A stretch of 64,000 bases of DNA from Cocos nucifera (GCA_006176705.1 QRFJ01000492.1:443001-507000), one strand, 5' to 3'; counted from the stretch's first letter, positions 1-11,672 are shown. Numbers and translations: made by a program. Notes: a model not told the origin generated them from the sequence alone.

Positions 1-1110
1 CTAGTTAACGTGGTACTCTACCGGATCTTCTTGGTGCCATTTCAATAGGCTCTAAATTTGATCTTATCAAATCTAATTCTACAGGTTCACTAGAATGTGT
101 CGGTTCTTCCACTTATCGAACTTCATTAAGTTCAACATTAGAGACAGCTATTTCTTTACTAAGGAACTCCTTTTCCAAAAAGACTGCTCTATTGCTGATG
201 AACACCTTTTGTTTTTCAGCAAGATAGAAGTAATAATTTCTAGTTTCCCTGGGATACCCTATGAATAAGCATTTATCGGACCTAGGTTCAAGCTTTTTCG
301 GTTGCAAACATTTAACATAAGCCAGACATTCCGAAACCCTAAAGTGAGAGAGTGTCGTCTTACACTCAATCTATATCTCATATGGAGTCTTTACAATAGA
401 CTTGCTCGAAACATTATTCAAAATAAAATAGGCAGTTTCTAGTGCATCACCCAAAAATGAAATCAGTAGACTTGTAAACCCCATCATGAACCGAACCATG
501 TCCAATAGGATTCAATTCCTCCTTTCAGATACACCATTATGTTGTAGTGTTCCAGGAGGGGTCCATTATGAGAGAATCTCATTTTCTTCTAGATATGTTA
601 AAAACTAGTTAGAAAGATATTCACCTCCTAGGTCAGACCGAAGAATTATAATACACTTCTTAAGTTATTTTTCTACCTCATTTCGATATCGTTTGAACAT
701 TTCAAATGAATCAGATTTACTCTTCATAAGATAGACATACCCATACCTAGATAGATCGTCAATAAATGTAATGAAGTAGTAAAATCTACCTCTAGCATAT
801 GTGTTCATAGGTCCACATACATTAGTATGTACTAGACCTAGAAGCTCAGTGGCCCGCTCATCCTTTCCAGTAAAAGATGATTTGGTCATCTTAACAAGAA
901 GACAAGACTTACAGGTATTTAATGATTCACAATCATCAATATCAAGGATATGCTCCTTGACTAACCTGTTAATCCTATTCTTATTTATATGACCGAGCCT
1001 ATAGTACCAAAGATAAGCATTAGTGACATTATCTAGTTTTGGTCATTTATTCGAAGTGTACATTACACTAATAGGCTGTGATAAAATATAAATGCCATTT
1101 CTTAATTGTC
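1..1110 (-). pseudogene. A1 copia integrase remnant (GAG-pre-integrase, core, C-terminal part)
   Basis: Degenerate integrase part of the A1 polyprotein. The open segment at 665-889 carries the start of the rve core (MTKSSFTGKDERATELLGLV, then VHTNVCGP, then ITFIDDLSRYGYVYLMKSKS). The first catalytic Asp (VHTDVCGP in relatives) is Asn here. The segment at 113-307 is the C-terminal part (KCLFIGYPRETRNYYFY… VFLEKE), which leads into the INT-RT linker. Traces between them match the target-joining and NGVSERRN regions but contain stops and frameshifts. Integrase would insert the cDNA into the genome; this copy cannot make it. Confidence 0.85.
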
Positions 1111-1633
1111 CTTATATTATTGTAACATCATTCATAATGATATCGCAATAATATCCCTTTATTGATAAAGTATAACTATCTTGGGCCCAAAGCCTAATGG
1201 ATATTATGTTCATCATAAAAGATGGATAATAGTGATAGTAACTTAAAATGATACTATTATTTTTGAAAAATAGTTTAAGAGTTTCCAATGCTAGAACTGG
1301 AACTTGACTTCCATCTCCAACATTAAGAAATCTATCATCATTCTCTAATTTTCTACCAATTTGAAGTCCATGCAATGAATTGCATATATGAATCAGACTT
1401 CCGGTATCTAATATCTAGGTAGATGTATCACATATGAAGAAATTGCAAGGTGTTATCATATAACAACCTTGATCAGTAACTACTTGCTGATTTCTACTAT
1501 TCAGCCTATTTGGGTCAAGAGGACCATTCCTCTCTAGGTCTGCCTGATTAGGGTCAACACTAGACTCCTTGTTCTTAGGTCCTAAACACTTGCCACTATC
1601 CAACAGTGAATAGAGTGGACTAACTCTAGCCAT
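1111..1633 (-). pseudogene. A1 protease remnant fused to a gag-start remnant (gag deleted)
   Basis: The segment at 1112-1375 is the downstream half of the aspartic protease (RFLNVGDGSQVPVLALETLK). Just upstream, near 1376-1440, the active-site region reads ILDTGSLIHICNSLHG, so the DTG triad is preserved although a stop lies close by. The segment at 1415-1633 begins MARVSPLYSLLDSGK, matching the start of gag in A2 (near 19300), but passes within about 40 codons into the protease-proximal linker. Most of gag, including the zinc knuckle at 18498-18539 of A2, is missing. This looks like an internal deletion of roughly 0.7 kb. Confidence 0.75.
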
Positions 1634-3395
1634 TCTAATTATCTAAAAGAAAAATATGAAACCTTATTAGTACTTGAATTAATTAATTCTAAAGATTTGG
1701 ACTTTAGTCTAAAGGTTCTCCTACTATTTTTAATGAATTGATAATCTCTACCTCCAATTCGAGAAATTACACTAACTTCTTAGCGGGTATTGGAATCCAC
1801 ATAGACTACATACAAGCCCGAGGAAAGCTTTGGCTAATCCGTGTGCATCTACAGATAGGTTCACAACTGATTATTTCTTCAAATAATTTTTAGTATTTAG
1901 GTTTTGCCCCAGATGCCAAATCAGTAGGCTATGGCCTCCACTGAAAAGGTTTGGTTAGATCCAACTATTAACATGATTGATTTTGGTGCATCAAACCAAT
2001 GATAACCAGGTCTGAGGAAAGCTCTGGCTAATCTGATCACCATTAAGAGAGTGTGACCTAATCATCATATGATGTACAGTAATTTTAATATCTAAATAAA
2101 CACCAAGTGTAAGGCACCTCCAATATTCGCCTAGAAAATTGGACTTATTATTATTCACCTTAATGGAAGGCTATGATTCGGTTATCCCCATAACTTAGTC
2201 ATTTTAAGGATCTAATAATTTAGAGAATTTAGTTTACATGTGATTTAAGGATAGAAAGGACATGGACCAAATTCTCCTACTGACTTCACCAAGTCAAATT
2301 CTCCCACTAACTTCATCAAGTTAATAGGTTAGGACAAGGATCAATTTAAGTCCATGGGCACCTAATTCAGTCTTACTGATTGAAGTCAATCAAACTAATT
2401 TCTAATGACATGGGTCAGTCTGAATCACCAAGTGATCTAATCAAATTCCAATCGAGCATGTCAGCCAGGTAAGTGAGATCAGTGGAAGGAAAATGCCATT
2501 AACTCATCAAAGATCGAATCAGTGCGAGTAGCTCCCAATTAAAAATCACTGATCTAAACTGCCAAACTTACCTTAGACACCAACCAGTTAATTAGGTTTA
2601 ATCTCATCAACTTAGCAATTTTGGGCTAGACCACTTAGCCATTAATTAAGTCCATCTTGGTCTTGTTAAAGATATGAACTCATCCAACTACAACCATTGA
2701 AGTTGATTCTAAAGTGTCCTTGACCTAATCTAATTCAACACTTGGTTAGATTTGATCAATTACTCTAGATTAATCCATTCTTTAACTAACCTTAGGTCTA
2801 ACCCAATTTATGAATCTAATTCATCTAACCCTTTAACCCACAGTCTTATGATTTTGTCTTAGGATCTTAATTCACAATTCTAGACCCTATGAACAATACT
2901 TAATTCTTTTAATTAAGTTTTTGGGTTGATGGATCAGGGTTCGACATTTCAAAAATAGTTTTTAAATTTTGAAAAGGTTTTATTTTCTATTTTCCAAATG
3001 GGTCGACTCATTTTAGAAATGGGTCGGCTCATTTCTCAAACAGCAACATATTGCTAGTTTTAAATAGAAAACAAAGCATAATAAAAATTAAACTATGAAT
3101 CAATCTTTAGATTTAATCAAAAATATATTCATGTTTAATTTTTTAATTAAAATAACTTTAATCATTAAAATTCTTTCACAGTTCATCTTAATGAATGAGT
3201 TCACGGTGGCACCCCTACCACCATAAGGGATTCCTACTGAATGGGAGGACATGGCCTTTAAACCATACTTGTCCCTTATGATCGGATGACTTGATGGCTC
3301 ATTCATTCTCGATTACTAAGTTATCTAGATTAAGCATATCAAATATACTAACATTTAATTTCTAATTACATATTAGACAGGTCAAGCAACCATGT
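1634..3395 (-). other. A1 untranslated leader (about 1.76 kb)
   Basis: Non-coding stretch between the gag start and the primer-binding site. It is AT-rich, with no ORF showing copia similarity. It can be aligned by eye with the leader of A2 (19311-21026), so it belongs to the family and is not a secondary insertion. A large inverted repeat lies near its PBS end (3190-3307). Confidence 0.7.
3190..3307. repeat. Leader hairpin of A1
   Basis: A 10-bp perfect outer stem pairs AATGAATGAG (3190-3199) with CTCATTCATT (3298-3307). A 9-bp inner stem pairs CATAAGGGA (3222-3230) with TCCCTTATG (3272-3280). It lies about 90-220 nt downstream of the PBS in the RNA. The motif TTATGATCGGA beside the inner stem recurs in the leader hairpin of family B (44051-44183). 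A role in packaging or dimerisation is only a guess. Confidence 0.7.
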
Positions 3396-3408
3396 TGCTC
3401 TAATACCA
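3396..3408 (-). promoter_or_regulatory. A1 primer-binding site
   Basis: The minus strand reads TGGTATTAGAGCA directly after the 5' LTR, with one spacer base. This resembles the complement of the initiator-Met tRNA 3' end (TGGTATCAGAGC), with one C-to-T change. It marks the inner edge of the 5' LTR. Confidence 0.85.
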
Positions 3409-3409
3409 T

Positions 3410-5636
3410 TGAAGAAAATCGAGCAAGATTTTAGCATGCATTTTTAAAATATTTTTAAAATTAAAGTAGTAAAAACTAAAATTAATTAAATATTAATCTA
3501 CTGCATGCATTGATCTAATCAATTTAAATCCTACTCAGGATCTAGACATGCTAATATGTAATTTAAAATTTAAATATGATTGATCAGCAAATCGAATCTA
3601 CTGACTGATACGAGTTAAGAACTTGATACCTATGCACGGGTAGTTGATCTCCATAATCTGAATCCACCAAAATAAGTTATGATATCTCACCATAGCTGCA
3701 CACGTATCCGGCCTCTATGGTTGGTCCATATGGATTTTCTGGTCCCAATCAGCCCCACTGGAGTGCTAGCTCCTCATCAGGGCCTTCAATGGCTGATCAC
3801 GATCGATCCAATTGTTTGCCTTCTTTTTGATCTCCTAGAAACTCTAAAAAATCAAAACATGTGCTTCAGAGGATGGTGAAGTGGTGTTTTAAATTTGGTA
3901 GTGATCCGATGCTCACACCACTCGATCTCTCCATCCGAACCCAGATTCCCAAGTCTTCGATTTCGCTCGGCCCAAAAACCCTAATGCACCGAAAACCCTC
4001 TCACACCCTCTCTGTGTTGAGTTTTTCCATGAAACAAGCTTTCATGAAAAGATGACTTTTTAATCTATAAACCTTATTTAGATCATATCTAAAAATTAGG
4101 TGTCCTTAGATATGAAAATAAGAAGAGAATAGAGGCATGAAGGAAAAATAAAGTGTTGTAGGACTCTGCTCACCTTCACTCCAGGATTGTTTTTGCTCAA
4201 AACCAATGCCCAATTGCTTTCAAATTTTTACCACAAAATGAAAACCCATTAGGCTTCATGCACAAAATTCTCATAATTTATTGCATGAAAAATCAGTGGA
4301 AATTTTGTGTGGAGTGGATAGGTTCAGATTGGTTGAACTAGTTTCAACCAACTTCTAGTATTTGAATTCAAATGGGGTCTTATCCTTTTCCAACGCCTCA
4401 TCCAAGAGGGTGACAAGTAGAAGGACTCACTTTTTGCTTTCCCTCTATCAGAAATTTCCAAAAAAAAAAAGTGCAACAAAAGGTTTAGGTAGGCGTGGAG
4501 AATGGATAAGAAAGAGATTAGGTTTTTCAAATTTCAAACTAACCAAGTTGAATTCAAAATTCAACTTTGTTTGAACTGGTCCAACCCTTGGACCAGGTCA
4601 AAGGCAGAAGAGACCAAGGGCGTACATTCATTTCTGCATGAGAAATCTCATGCAAAAATTAGAGGAGGGCATGGGTCAAGGTGGAAAAGTCAAATATGGT
4701 GGGTGCTAGCGAGAATTGAAATTCAAATCTCATTTGACTTGGTCCTAATTAGTTTCAACCAAATCAATTAATTTAAACCAATTAGACCAAGTTTAATCCA
4801 ACCAAATTAGGCTTAATTCGAACCAATAAAATTTTAATTAAATTAAAAGTTAATTAGATTTAGGTCTTAATCAAATTAGGATCGAATCTTCCTTAGCGAT
4901 TAGGTCATCTCATGATCTGATTAGATCAAACCCAATCGAATCAAATTCATTAGACTTGATCAAATCCTCATCGCTCAATCAAATTAAGCTAATCAGCAAT
5001 CGAATTATTAATTAATCCTCTAATAATATTAGAGTCCCAATCGGGTGGATCATCGGGCATCGGAGTCCCATCAACATGAAACTCCTGAAGAGTCCCACAT
5101 CGATAAGCCAAGTACTTGACTGCACCTAGTAGCCTTACATCACTGTATTAGAAATTCAGACAGTTTGGTACCTAAGTATAGTGAGCTGCTTGCAGGTCAC
5201 TGTGGTGATCTCACGTCTAAGGGACAAATATACCCATATCCTTCATGAGCAACTCTTGACAGTAGAGAGCTCTGCAGTTGGATCACGTTCAGTGAAATAT
5301 ACTCCTATACTTCACCTGCATGCCATAACAGTATCCCCATACTTCTTGATTAAGAGGACAACCAATACTTATGGCACACAACGATCTACACTCGATACGT
5401 TGTCGTCCTGGGTAATCATTTGGTTGTAAACACGTTTGGGGACTAAACGATAAATCCTTCTTTATTGAGTCTAAATAGTCCTAAGGACTTCATCACAGAA
5501 GAGTTCATTACAGAAAGATATACAAAATAATGAAAAGGCCAAATAATAATTTTATTTATTAATAATTCAAGTATAACTATATTTAGCTCAACCATCTATA
5601 ATCTGAATGATTGGCTTTAGGATACAATTTTTAACA
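3410..5636 (-). repeat. 5' LTR of A1 (about 2.23 kb)
   Basis: Bounded by the PBS on the left (plus-strand TGAAGAAAATC) and by …TTTTTAACA on the right, giving the usual TG…CA ends on the minus strand. The right third (about 5080-5636) is similar to the U3 end of A2 (about 22960-23525). The left part is more diverged, so A1 and A2 are probably different subfamilies. Short ORFs inside show no recognisable product. The bases after it, GGATG (5637-5641), are the candidate target duplication; its partner would lie left of the window. Confidence 0.85.
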
Positions 5637-5699
5637 GGATGATCATCCCCAAGTGTCACACTTCCCCATCAATCTTAGTGTATGTAGAAAATCAAAACT

Positions 5700-6600
5700 G
5701 GTTTGGGGTGTAGTGATGCGAACAGTCTTAATCTAGGGTCCAAATTTTTGTGCTTTGACTATGACCATCCAACACCACCAAGAGGTCATCCTCCACCTCC
5801 TGATCAGTAACCGTACTTAGAGAATCTAATCCTCTATTTTTTTCTTTTGATTCTTCAACTACGAGCAATCATGATGAAAATGCCCAATCTCGTTGCACTT
5901 GTAACACTTTACTTATTTTTTGCCTTTTCGAAATTTTGATCGTTCCCTTGATTTTTCTCTTACCCTTCCTCTTTCAGATCTCTCCCCTATAGTCAAACCC
6001 TTCTAGGGAATGCCATCCTTGGTCATCTTCTCTCTCTACTCATTTGTACACAGCATCGAGATAATGTCTTGATAGTATAGTATCTCTTTTCCATAGGGCA
6101 GTGTCATGACTAGCGGATCATATGAAGGGGGCAGTGAACAAAGTAATGGCAACAATTTGTCTTCCTCCATCTTTATCCCGACATTCAGCAATTCATTGCT
6201 TATCTCCACCTTCAACCATGCGAAGGCTATACAACCTCTTCTTCAACATAAGTTTGTTGCACATATTCCTTCCCATGTAAAGATCTTGCAACTTTGACCA
6301 AAGTCCTTTAGGGGTTTTCTCTTCCAGCACTGAATAGAGGGCTGAGTCTGCCAAACATCCTCTAATCACAAAACATGCCCATTTCTCCGTTGACATCCAT
6401 TATCAATCTATCATCCATTCCAATCTATTCTCCAAAGCTTGATCTAATTCATGCTATATAAGAAGATCCTTTACACGAACTTTCCACATTAAAAAGCTCC
6501 CTTTCTCATCAAACTTCTCAAATCTATCTTTATGCTACTTTCCATGACCAGATCCAAGTTACACAATGGCAAAATCACCAAGATAGATGAGAAATACCTA
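5700..6600 (-). pseudogene. C gag (UBN2 / retrotran_gag type) with CCHC knuckle and protease start
   Basis: The clearest stretch is 6193-6396, with KTPKGLWSKLQDLYMGR and NKLMLKKRLYSLRMVEGG, the hallmark block of plant copia gag (nucleocapsid assembly). Near 5868-5915 the minus strand encodes CYKCNEIGHFHHDC, a perfect CX2CX4HX4C zinc knuckle. About 130 bp further the protease start can be read (WTLD, then a stop, then DCSHHYTPN), where relatives have WILDSGCSHHYTPN, so the active-site Ser codon has become a stop. Frameshifts separate the blocks. A1 cuts the gene off at 5637. Confidence 0.8.
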
Positions 6601-6674
6601 GATAGGAACCTATTGAAACTTCAGCCTATGTAGATCTCTTCCTTCTGCGATCTTCTTCTTCCTCCATATGATCT

Positions 6675-6688
6675 AAGCTTTGATACCA
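6675..6688 (-). promoter_or_regulatory. C primer-binding site
   Basis: The minus strand reads TGGTATCAAAGCTT, two spacer bases after the LTR end. TGGTATCAAAGC is a common variant of the Met-tRNA primer site in plant copia elements. Confidence 0.8.
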
Positions 6689-6690
6689 AT

Positions 6691-7401
6691 TGAAAAGGAT
6701 TGATTCATTGGAGATTAGAAGATCTGAAACTAGCAACCAAAGATCTCTAACCAGAAGGAGGCAGCAGCCTTGAAGAATAGACATCAAGAGATGGATGACA
6801 AATCCAAAGAGAGAGAGAAATTAGGTTTCAAGAAAAAAAGGGATTTCTATATTCTCTTCTTGTCAAAAAACATTACAGATACAAAATATATATAAATGCC
6901 CTGAGTCAACATGACTCGATCCTAAAAAATTTTTCTAGGCTAACTCATATAAGAAAGCACTCACCCAAGCCCATATCTTGTATACTCTCATCCCTAGGAC
7001 TAAAGATCCAGTCCTATGCATAAGTTAGTCACCTTAAGACCTCTCAACCCAGACCTTAAGACCCCTTGGATTAGACCCAATCCAAGTCCAAACAAAGAAA
7101 TCCATGCTCATCTGTCTGCCTATTTGAGCTGGCTCGATGATCACTTGAGCTAACTTGATCATCTGTCAAGCTACAGATTCTTGAAAATACATTCTCTATT
7201 TGTTTGAGAGAGCTGGCTCGATTTTGGCCTAGCCAACTCGATCTCATCCCGAGCCGGCTCGAGCTGTATCCGAGCCAGCTCGATAGTGTATCAATATTTC
7301 TTCTTAGTTGATATAACTTCAGCAAATCCAAGCCTCCAGGAGCTGCCACCTTGACTCTTTCATGGTCTCCCAAGCCTTGGGGAACCATCCTTGCTCTTTC
7401 A
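6691..7401 (-). repeat. 5' LTR of C (about 0.71 kb)
   Basis: The left edge is fixed by the PBS (plus-strand TGAAAAGG). The right edge is inferred at …CTCTTTCA, where family-A LTR homology resumes (GAGCCCACGAACC, as near 21386), giving TG…CA ends. The middle (7126-7285) holds five or six copies of a motif like GAGCYGGCTCGA. The following ATGAG (7402-7406) is the candidate target duplication. Confidence 0.7.
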
Positions 7402-9352
7402 ATGAGCCCACGAACCATGATCAGAAGTCTTATGTAAGAAATCAACATAAATCTGAGACTATAGATCTGGACTCTGGACTCTTCCAGGGATGAGAAGAAG
7501 AAAGAGAGAATATAGATCTGAGATACTCTCAAATAATCTCAAAAAGAAGGAGAAAAAGAGATGAATAAGACAATCCTAGAAGAAGACCCTCTTCTTCTTC
7601 TCTGTTCTCTCACCTAGACACATAGTTTCGTGTCTATGAATTCCTTATACCCCAATACTCTTTCTCCCTGATTTTCACATGTCCTAAAGATCTCTTAATG
7701 ATTTGAAATATGTCCAAAAATCAGCCTAAAATTCATCCCATATAGAGAGATATAGAGGAGTCTTTGTTGGGTCAGACTGTTAGACTAGGAAAGACCAAAA
7801 TAGGTAACTAGTTGGGGCGCCCAACACTTGGACGCCCCCTCCTTTCTTTTTGGCATGGACCATCAACAAATGTTGCACAAAACTCCCTCGTTTACACCAA
7901 ACAAAAAGTGAGAAAATGGGGAGAGGAGGGCGGCATTCATGGGAGGAGTTTTTGTTTCCTAAAACTTCATCCATGGGAAAGTTCAAATCAAATTCAAACT
8001 TCGTCCTTTGACTAGGTCTACAACTAATTGTCATGAGAAATAGAGGAGAGGAGTGGGCATGCATGAAGACCAAGGAGAGGGGGTTTTTGTTGCACAAAAT
8101 AGAGAGAGTGGGCATGGAGGGCGTGGGATATAGATGGCATAAGATAAATAGATCCTAGTCTTGCTAGGATTCCTTGTTTGACTTGGTCAAACATGGTTTC
8201 TCAAATCAAATCAAATCAAATCAGAATTAATTCAATCTAATTAAATTAGATTCTAAACTAATTAAGAACTTAATTAAATTAAATTAAATTAAATTAAATT
8301 TTAATTTAATTTTTTAATCAATTTAGAAAATTAGGTTGACCTAAGTCCTAGTTAAACTAGGACTAGTTCTTTCTTGTGCTTGGCTTATCCAATAAACCAA
8401 TTAGACTTGATCCAATCAAGTCCAAACCAAATTTAATTAAATCATATTCAATTAGACTTAATCTCAATCCTTTGGTTTAATCAAATTAAGCTAATTAGCA
8501 ATCTAATTGCTAATCGATCCTTCTACAATACTTGCTAATCGATCATTTAACCCTCGAGCGATTCTTAATCATTGATCAACCATCCGATCAGATCATGAGC
8601 TCTAATGTGTATGACCTCATAGGTCCAAACCTAAGCCAGTAGCATAGAAATAAATTCTATACCAATCAAAGTAACCATCTAGTAATGGTATTCGACGATC
8701 AGATAGGTCGAATGTGTAGAACAACATCCTTAGAACCCATGTGGATAAAGTTTCTATATAATTGATTTCCTTGACCAAAATGCTCGTAGGACACCTCAAA
8801 GTTCAACTGTCAACTCTGATCAGGTTGTCCATATTGTATTTTAAAATACCAAATCCATCTAATGGATTATCCTGGCTAAGGTCTTGCTATATTGAAATGC
8901 AGTGATACATTGTTCTCCAACTCTTGGAGTGGTCAATCCCATCTTGATCATATATCGACTTTGCAAGTACTTGACTGTGCCCAGAAGCCTTCTAGTACTG
9001 AATTAAAAATTCAATTAGTCCGATACCAAAGTATAATGAGTTGCTTGTAAGTCACTGATGTGATCTTAGGTCTAAAAGATATTTATATCTATATCCCATC
9101 AAAGACATTCTCGATAGTAGAATGCTCTAGAGTTGGTCATGTTCAGTAACAATGTACCCCTACATCTCATCTATATGCCAACCAGTGTCTCCACACTCCT
9201 TGGTTAAGAGTACAACCAACCAACATGGCATATAGTGACCTATGCTCGATAGACGTTGTCATTCTTATTAACAGCTTATCATTTGATCATGGACAGTTTT
9301 AAGGACTAATTGATAAATCATCTCTTTATCGAACCTAAATAGTTTTAAGAAC
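7402..9352 (-). repeat. A2 3' LTR, larger piece
   Basis: Aligns by eye over its length with 21386-23370 of the A2 5' LTR, including shared blocks such as TTGGGGC(G/C)CCCAACACTTGG (near 7813 and 21829). It lacks about 345 bp corresponding to 21042-21385, presumably left of C. Internal AT-rich runs include (TCAAA)4 at 8201-8220 and an AAATT run at about 8273-8300. Its last 81 bp (9273-9353) are repeated at 15090-15170 on the other side of B1. Confidence 0.85.
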
Positions 9353-9917
9353 TGAAGAAAAAATCCTGTTTCTCGGATCAGATTCGTTCAGATCTAATTT
9401 GACTAAGAGGAATATTTCAAAAATATTTCTCTTAGATCTAAATCAGATCTGATACTTTTCAGATTTGATTTGATGGATCTAATAAAATAAAATAAAATAA
9501 TTAAATTTAATTTAATTTATACCTTATTCTTGGGTAATCTTATTACATTATGATGATCCTACTGATTGCCTGAGGTTCTGGATGCAGCCATGCAATCGCC
9601 TGGCCTCTACCGATATCCACTCGGGCAGGATCTGGAGATCATCTTCTTCTTAATCCTTCCTCCAAAGCTCAAATCTAAATTTGATCTTGAAGATCGTTCA
9701 AAATAATTTTTGAAGATCCGATGTCGTCTCTTGCAGCAGTGCTGCCTTTCTTTCTTTCTTGTCGCCTTTCTCTTTCTTGGATCGCACCAAACTTAAGCCC
9801 AAGGCCTCTTGGGCATGGAGAGGAGAGAAAGGATTAGAGGTAGGCATGGAGGAGAGGGGAGAGGGCTATGTGGCATGGGCAAGGAGAGAACTCTCTCAAA
9901 ACTAGGTGCAGACAGGG

Positions 9918-9926
9918 ATTTATATA
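9918..9926 (-). promoter_or_regulatory. TATA box in the B1 LTR
   Basis: The minus strand reads TATATAAAT about 1.73 kb into the LTR. Equivalent sites occur in B4 (58648-58656, TATATAAAC) and B3 (29274-29282, TATAAATAA). The position puts the probable transcript start about 30 nt downstream, making U3 roughly 1.7 kb and R-U5 about 0.55 kb. Confidence 0.6.
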
Positions 9927-10127
9927 GATCCTACTGTGACATGCAGTGCCACATCATCCCGGCCTAATCATGTCTCTTACGTGCAATCAGATCTAAATCT
10001 GATTGGTGGAGATGATATCACCTGATCCAATCAAATGAGAGCCCCTCTGAAACATCCTTGGGTGGCACCAAGATTGGTCAAAGTAGAGTCTTTAGCGCCA
10101 CCTTGTTTGATACCAATGAAGCAACCT

Positions 10128-10151
10128 GGAGTCCCATATGTATGGGACTCC
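10128..10151. repeat. U3 palindrome of the B1 LTR
   Basis: Arms GGAGTCCCATA and TATGGGACTCC are perfectly complementary (11 bp) around a 2-base centre. It lies about 200 bp upstream of the TATA box. Counterparts with different arm lengths are at 27077-27096, 29050-29079, 37154-37183 and 45522-45545. Confidence 0.8.
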
Positions 10152-11657
10152 TAGGCATCATTATCCTTAGGTGCATGCCTCCCTAGGTGTGCACCTCCTT
10201 CTTTCCTCTTTCTTGCAGAGGGACAAACCCTCATCTACTCTCCTATGAGTGCATGACACATGGGCAGATGTCTAAGTATCAAAGGATCAATATTTGACCA
10301 AAGTCAAAAGACAAGAATTAGCAAGTGACGAAAAATGGTAGGTGTTGTCTCAAATTTATCTCATAAATTAAGACAACCCTTTTCTGACCTAGACAAGCTT
10401 CAGTCAAGACCATGTAAAGGTACCTGAGTGAGGCACAAACACATTTGGCTCAGTCGAGACAACTTTTGATGATTGTTGAAAAAGGAGAACATTAGGCTCA
10501 ATCATGTGCTAGCATGATTTTCTTGAACCTAATTGAATCTAATTCAAATCAATTGAACTGGGTTAGTCCAATTGATGATATTCCAGATCCAAACCCTTGT
10601 TTGTGTGATCCAGTTAGGTTCAATTTCTGTATGGTAATGGAGATATATCATGATCTCTATCATCGACATCATCGAAACTCCTTTCGATGGATCAGAACTT
10701 TTCTGATTCAGACAACTAGAATGATCGATCATCTAAATCATTCTAATTGCTTCCAAAATCCACCAGTGACACCTAGCAGTATATGGTGGCAACCCATCAG
10801 AACTAAAAATGAACCTCTTGGTGTAGCTATCTGTGTGATTAAGTTCTTCTATCTTGAGCTCCGATCAGATTAGGGTTAAGGTGAACTCGTCAAACCCTAA
10901 TTTCTATCATATGAATTAATCATTTGATTCAAAGTCCTAATGTGAAAACCTTAATAGAAACTCTTTCTATTATTTCACTCTGCCATGGCCATGGGCTTAT
11001 GGACTTGATTCTCATGATCATCATAGGGCTGCTCCTCATCCACCGAGGTAGATAGATTTCCATCTTGGTGCAATCCAATTCCTACAATGAACATGCTATA
11101 GCCAACATACACCTCAGGGATTCCGAATGGCTAGGAGATCGAGTCATGGTGTAGTCAAACTATAACACCCTCAAGGTGAACTGCCGATGCACCTCAGGTC
11201 AAAGAACCAGACACACCACTGCAGCTTCGAGTCAGTCATCGACGAGAAGGTAGACTTTCCTTATGACTACTCGAGGTGGTCACGCTCAGTGCCCTCGTTC
11301 TCTAACGAGTACCTGTACTCTCGCTCTGGTGTCTCTACACCGTAGACTCAAGACTCATCTACTATAAAGAAGCGATTGTACACCAACCTTCTGGATCAAT
11401 CACCATCCTCATGATGATCCTATGGTCAGGAGCATTTTATGAGTTAATAATGAAAATTCATGTCTTAAATTTTCAACTCTTGAAAATAAGAATTATCATT
11501 ACCATTAACTCAAAGGGATGTATCACAGACACTAAATACACATATGTGATAGAAAATAACCCATTTTATTATTTATAGTCAAAATTATAATTTTGCCCTT
11601 AGAAGTGTATTACAAGTGTCAGCCAATTTCTGGCTTCTAGGGCACACATATCTAACA

Positions 11658-11672
11658 AACTCCCACTTGACC
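11658..11672 (-). promoter_or_regulatory. B1 polypurine tract
   Basis: The minus strand reads GGTCAAGTGGGAGTT immediately before the 3' LTR. AAGTGGGAG is the usual plant copia PPT, which primes plus-strand DNA. The pol stop codon (TAG) overlaps its upstream edge, as in B3. Confidence 0.85.

Larger units (their letters stand above)
1..5636 (-). mobile_element. Ty1/copia element A1 (right part, truncated by the window edge)
   Basis: Read on the minus strand this holds a 5' LTR, a primer-binding site, a long non-coding leader, a gag-start remnant, protease and integrase, and then runs off the left edge before reverse transcriptase. The order PR then INT before RT is diagnostic of Ty1/copia. The U3 end and coding part resemble element A2 further right, so I place both in family A. 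The LTR outer end (…TTTAACA at 5636) abuts gag/protease sequence of another minus-strand copia element (C), so A1 inserted into C. The second LTR and target duplication lie outside the window. Coding is broken by many stops, so the copy is dead. Confidence 0.9.
5637..7401 (-). mobile_element. Copia element C, 5' part only (LTR, leader, gag, start of protease)
   Basis: Read on the minus strand: an LTR of about 0.71 kb, a PBS, a copia gag with a zinc knuckle, then the first residues of protease, where A1 interrupts it. It differs from families A and B in gag sequence and LTR length, and resembles the common short-LTR copia elements with UBN2-type gag. Its LTR outer end abuts family-A LTR sequence in mid-LTR, so C inserted into the A2 3' LTR. 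The rest of C should lie beyond A1, left of the window. Confidence 0.8.
9353..11657 (-). repeat. B1 3' LTR (2305 bp, complete)
   Basis: Plus-strand ends are TGAAGAAAAAA… and …ATCTAACA, so on the minus strand it runs TGTTAGA…CTTCA. It aligns with seven other family-B LTR segments in the window. It contains a TATA box (9918-9926), a short U3 palindrome (10128-10151) and a TAAAA run near 9481-9500. ORFs inside (for example 10514-10873) recur in other LTR copies in different reading states and I do not call them genes. Confidence 0.9.

Noticed and set aside
3396..3408. tRNA genes suggested by Met-tRNA-like sequences (also 21027, 29849, 44740, 49443, 56144)
   Set aside because: Only 12-16 bases match and each abuts an LTR; they are primer-binding sites, not tRNA genes.
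7071..7532. 153-codon minus-strand ORF
   Set aside because: It crosses the junction between the C LTR and A2 LTR, so it cannot be an inherited gene.
7780..8115. 111-codon minus-strand ORF in the A2 LTR
   Set aside because: The matching part of the A2 5' LTR (21828-22028) is open only in other frames; no family similarity.
10514..10873. 119-codon ORF in the B1 LTR, with a similar one at 28343-28609 in B3
   Set aside because: It lies inside LTR sequence, recurs only because the LTRs are homologous, is interrupted in other copies and has no recognisable domain.
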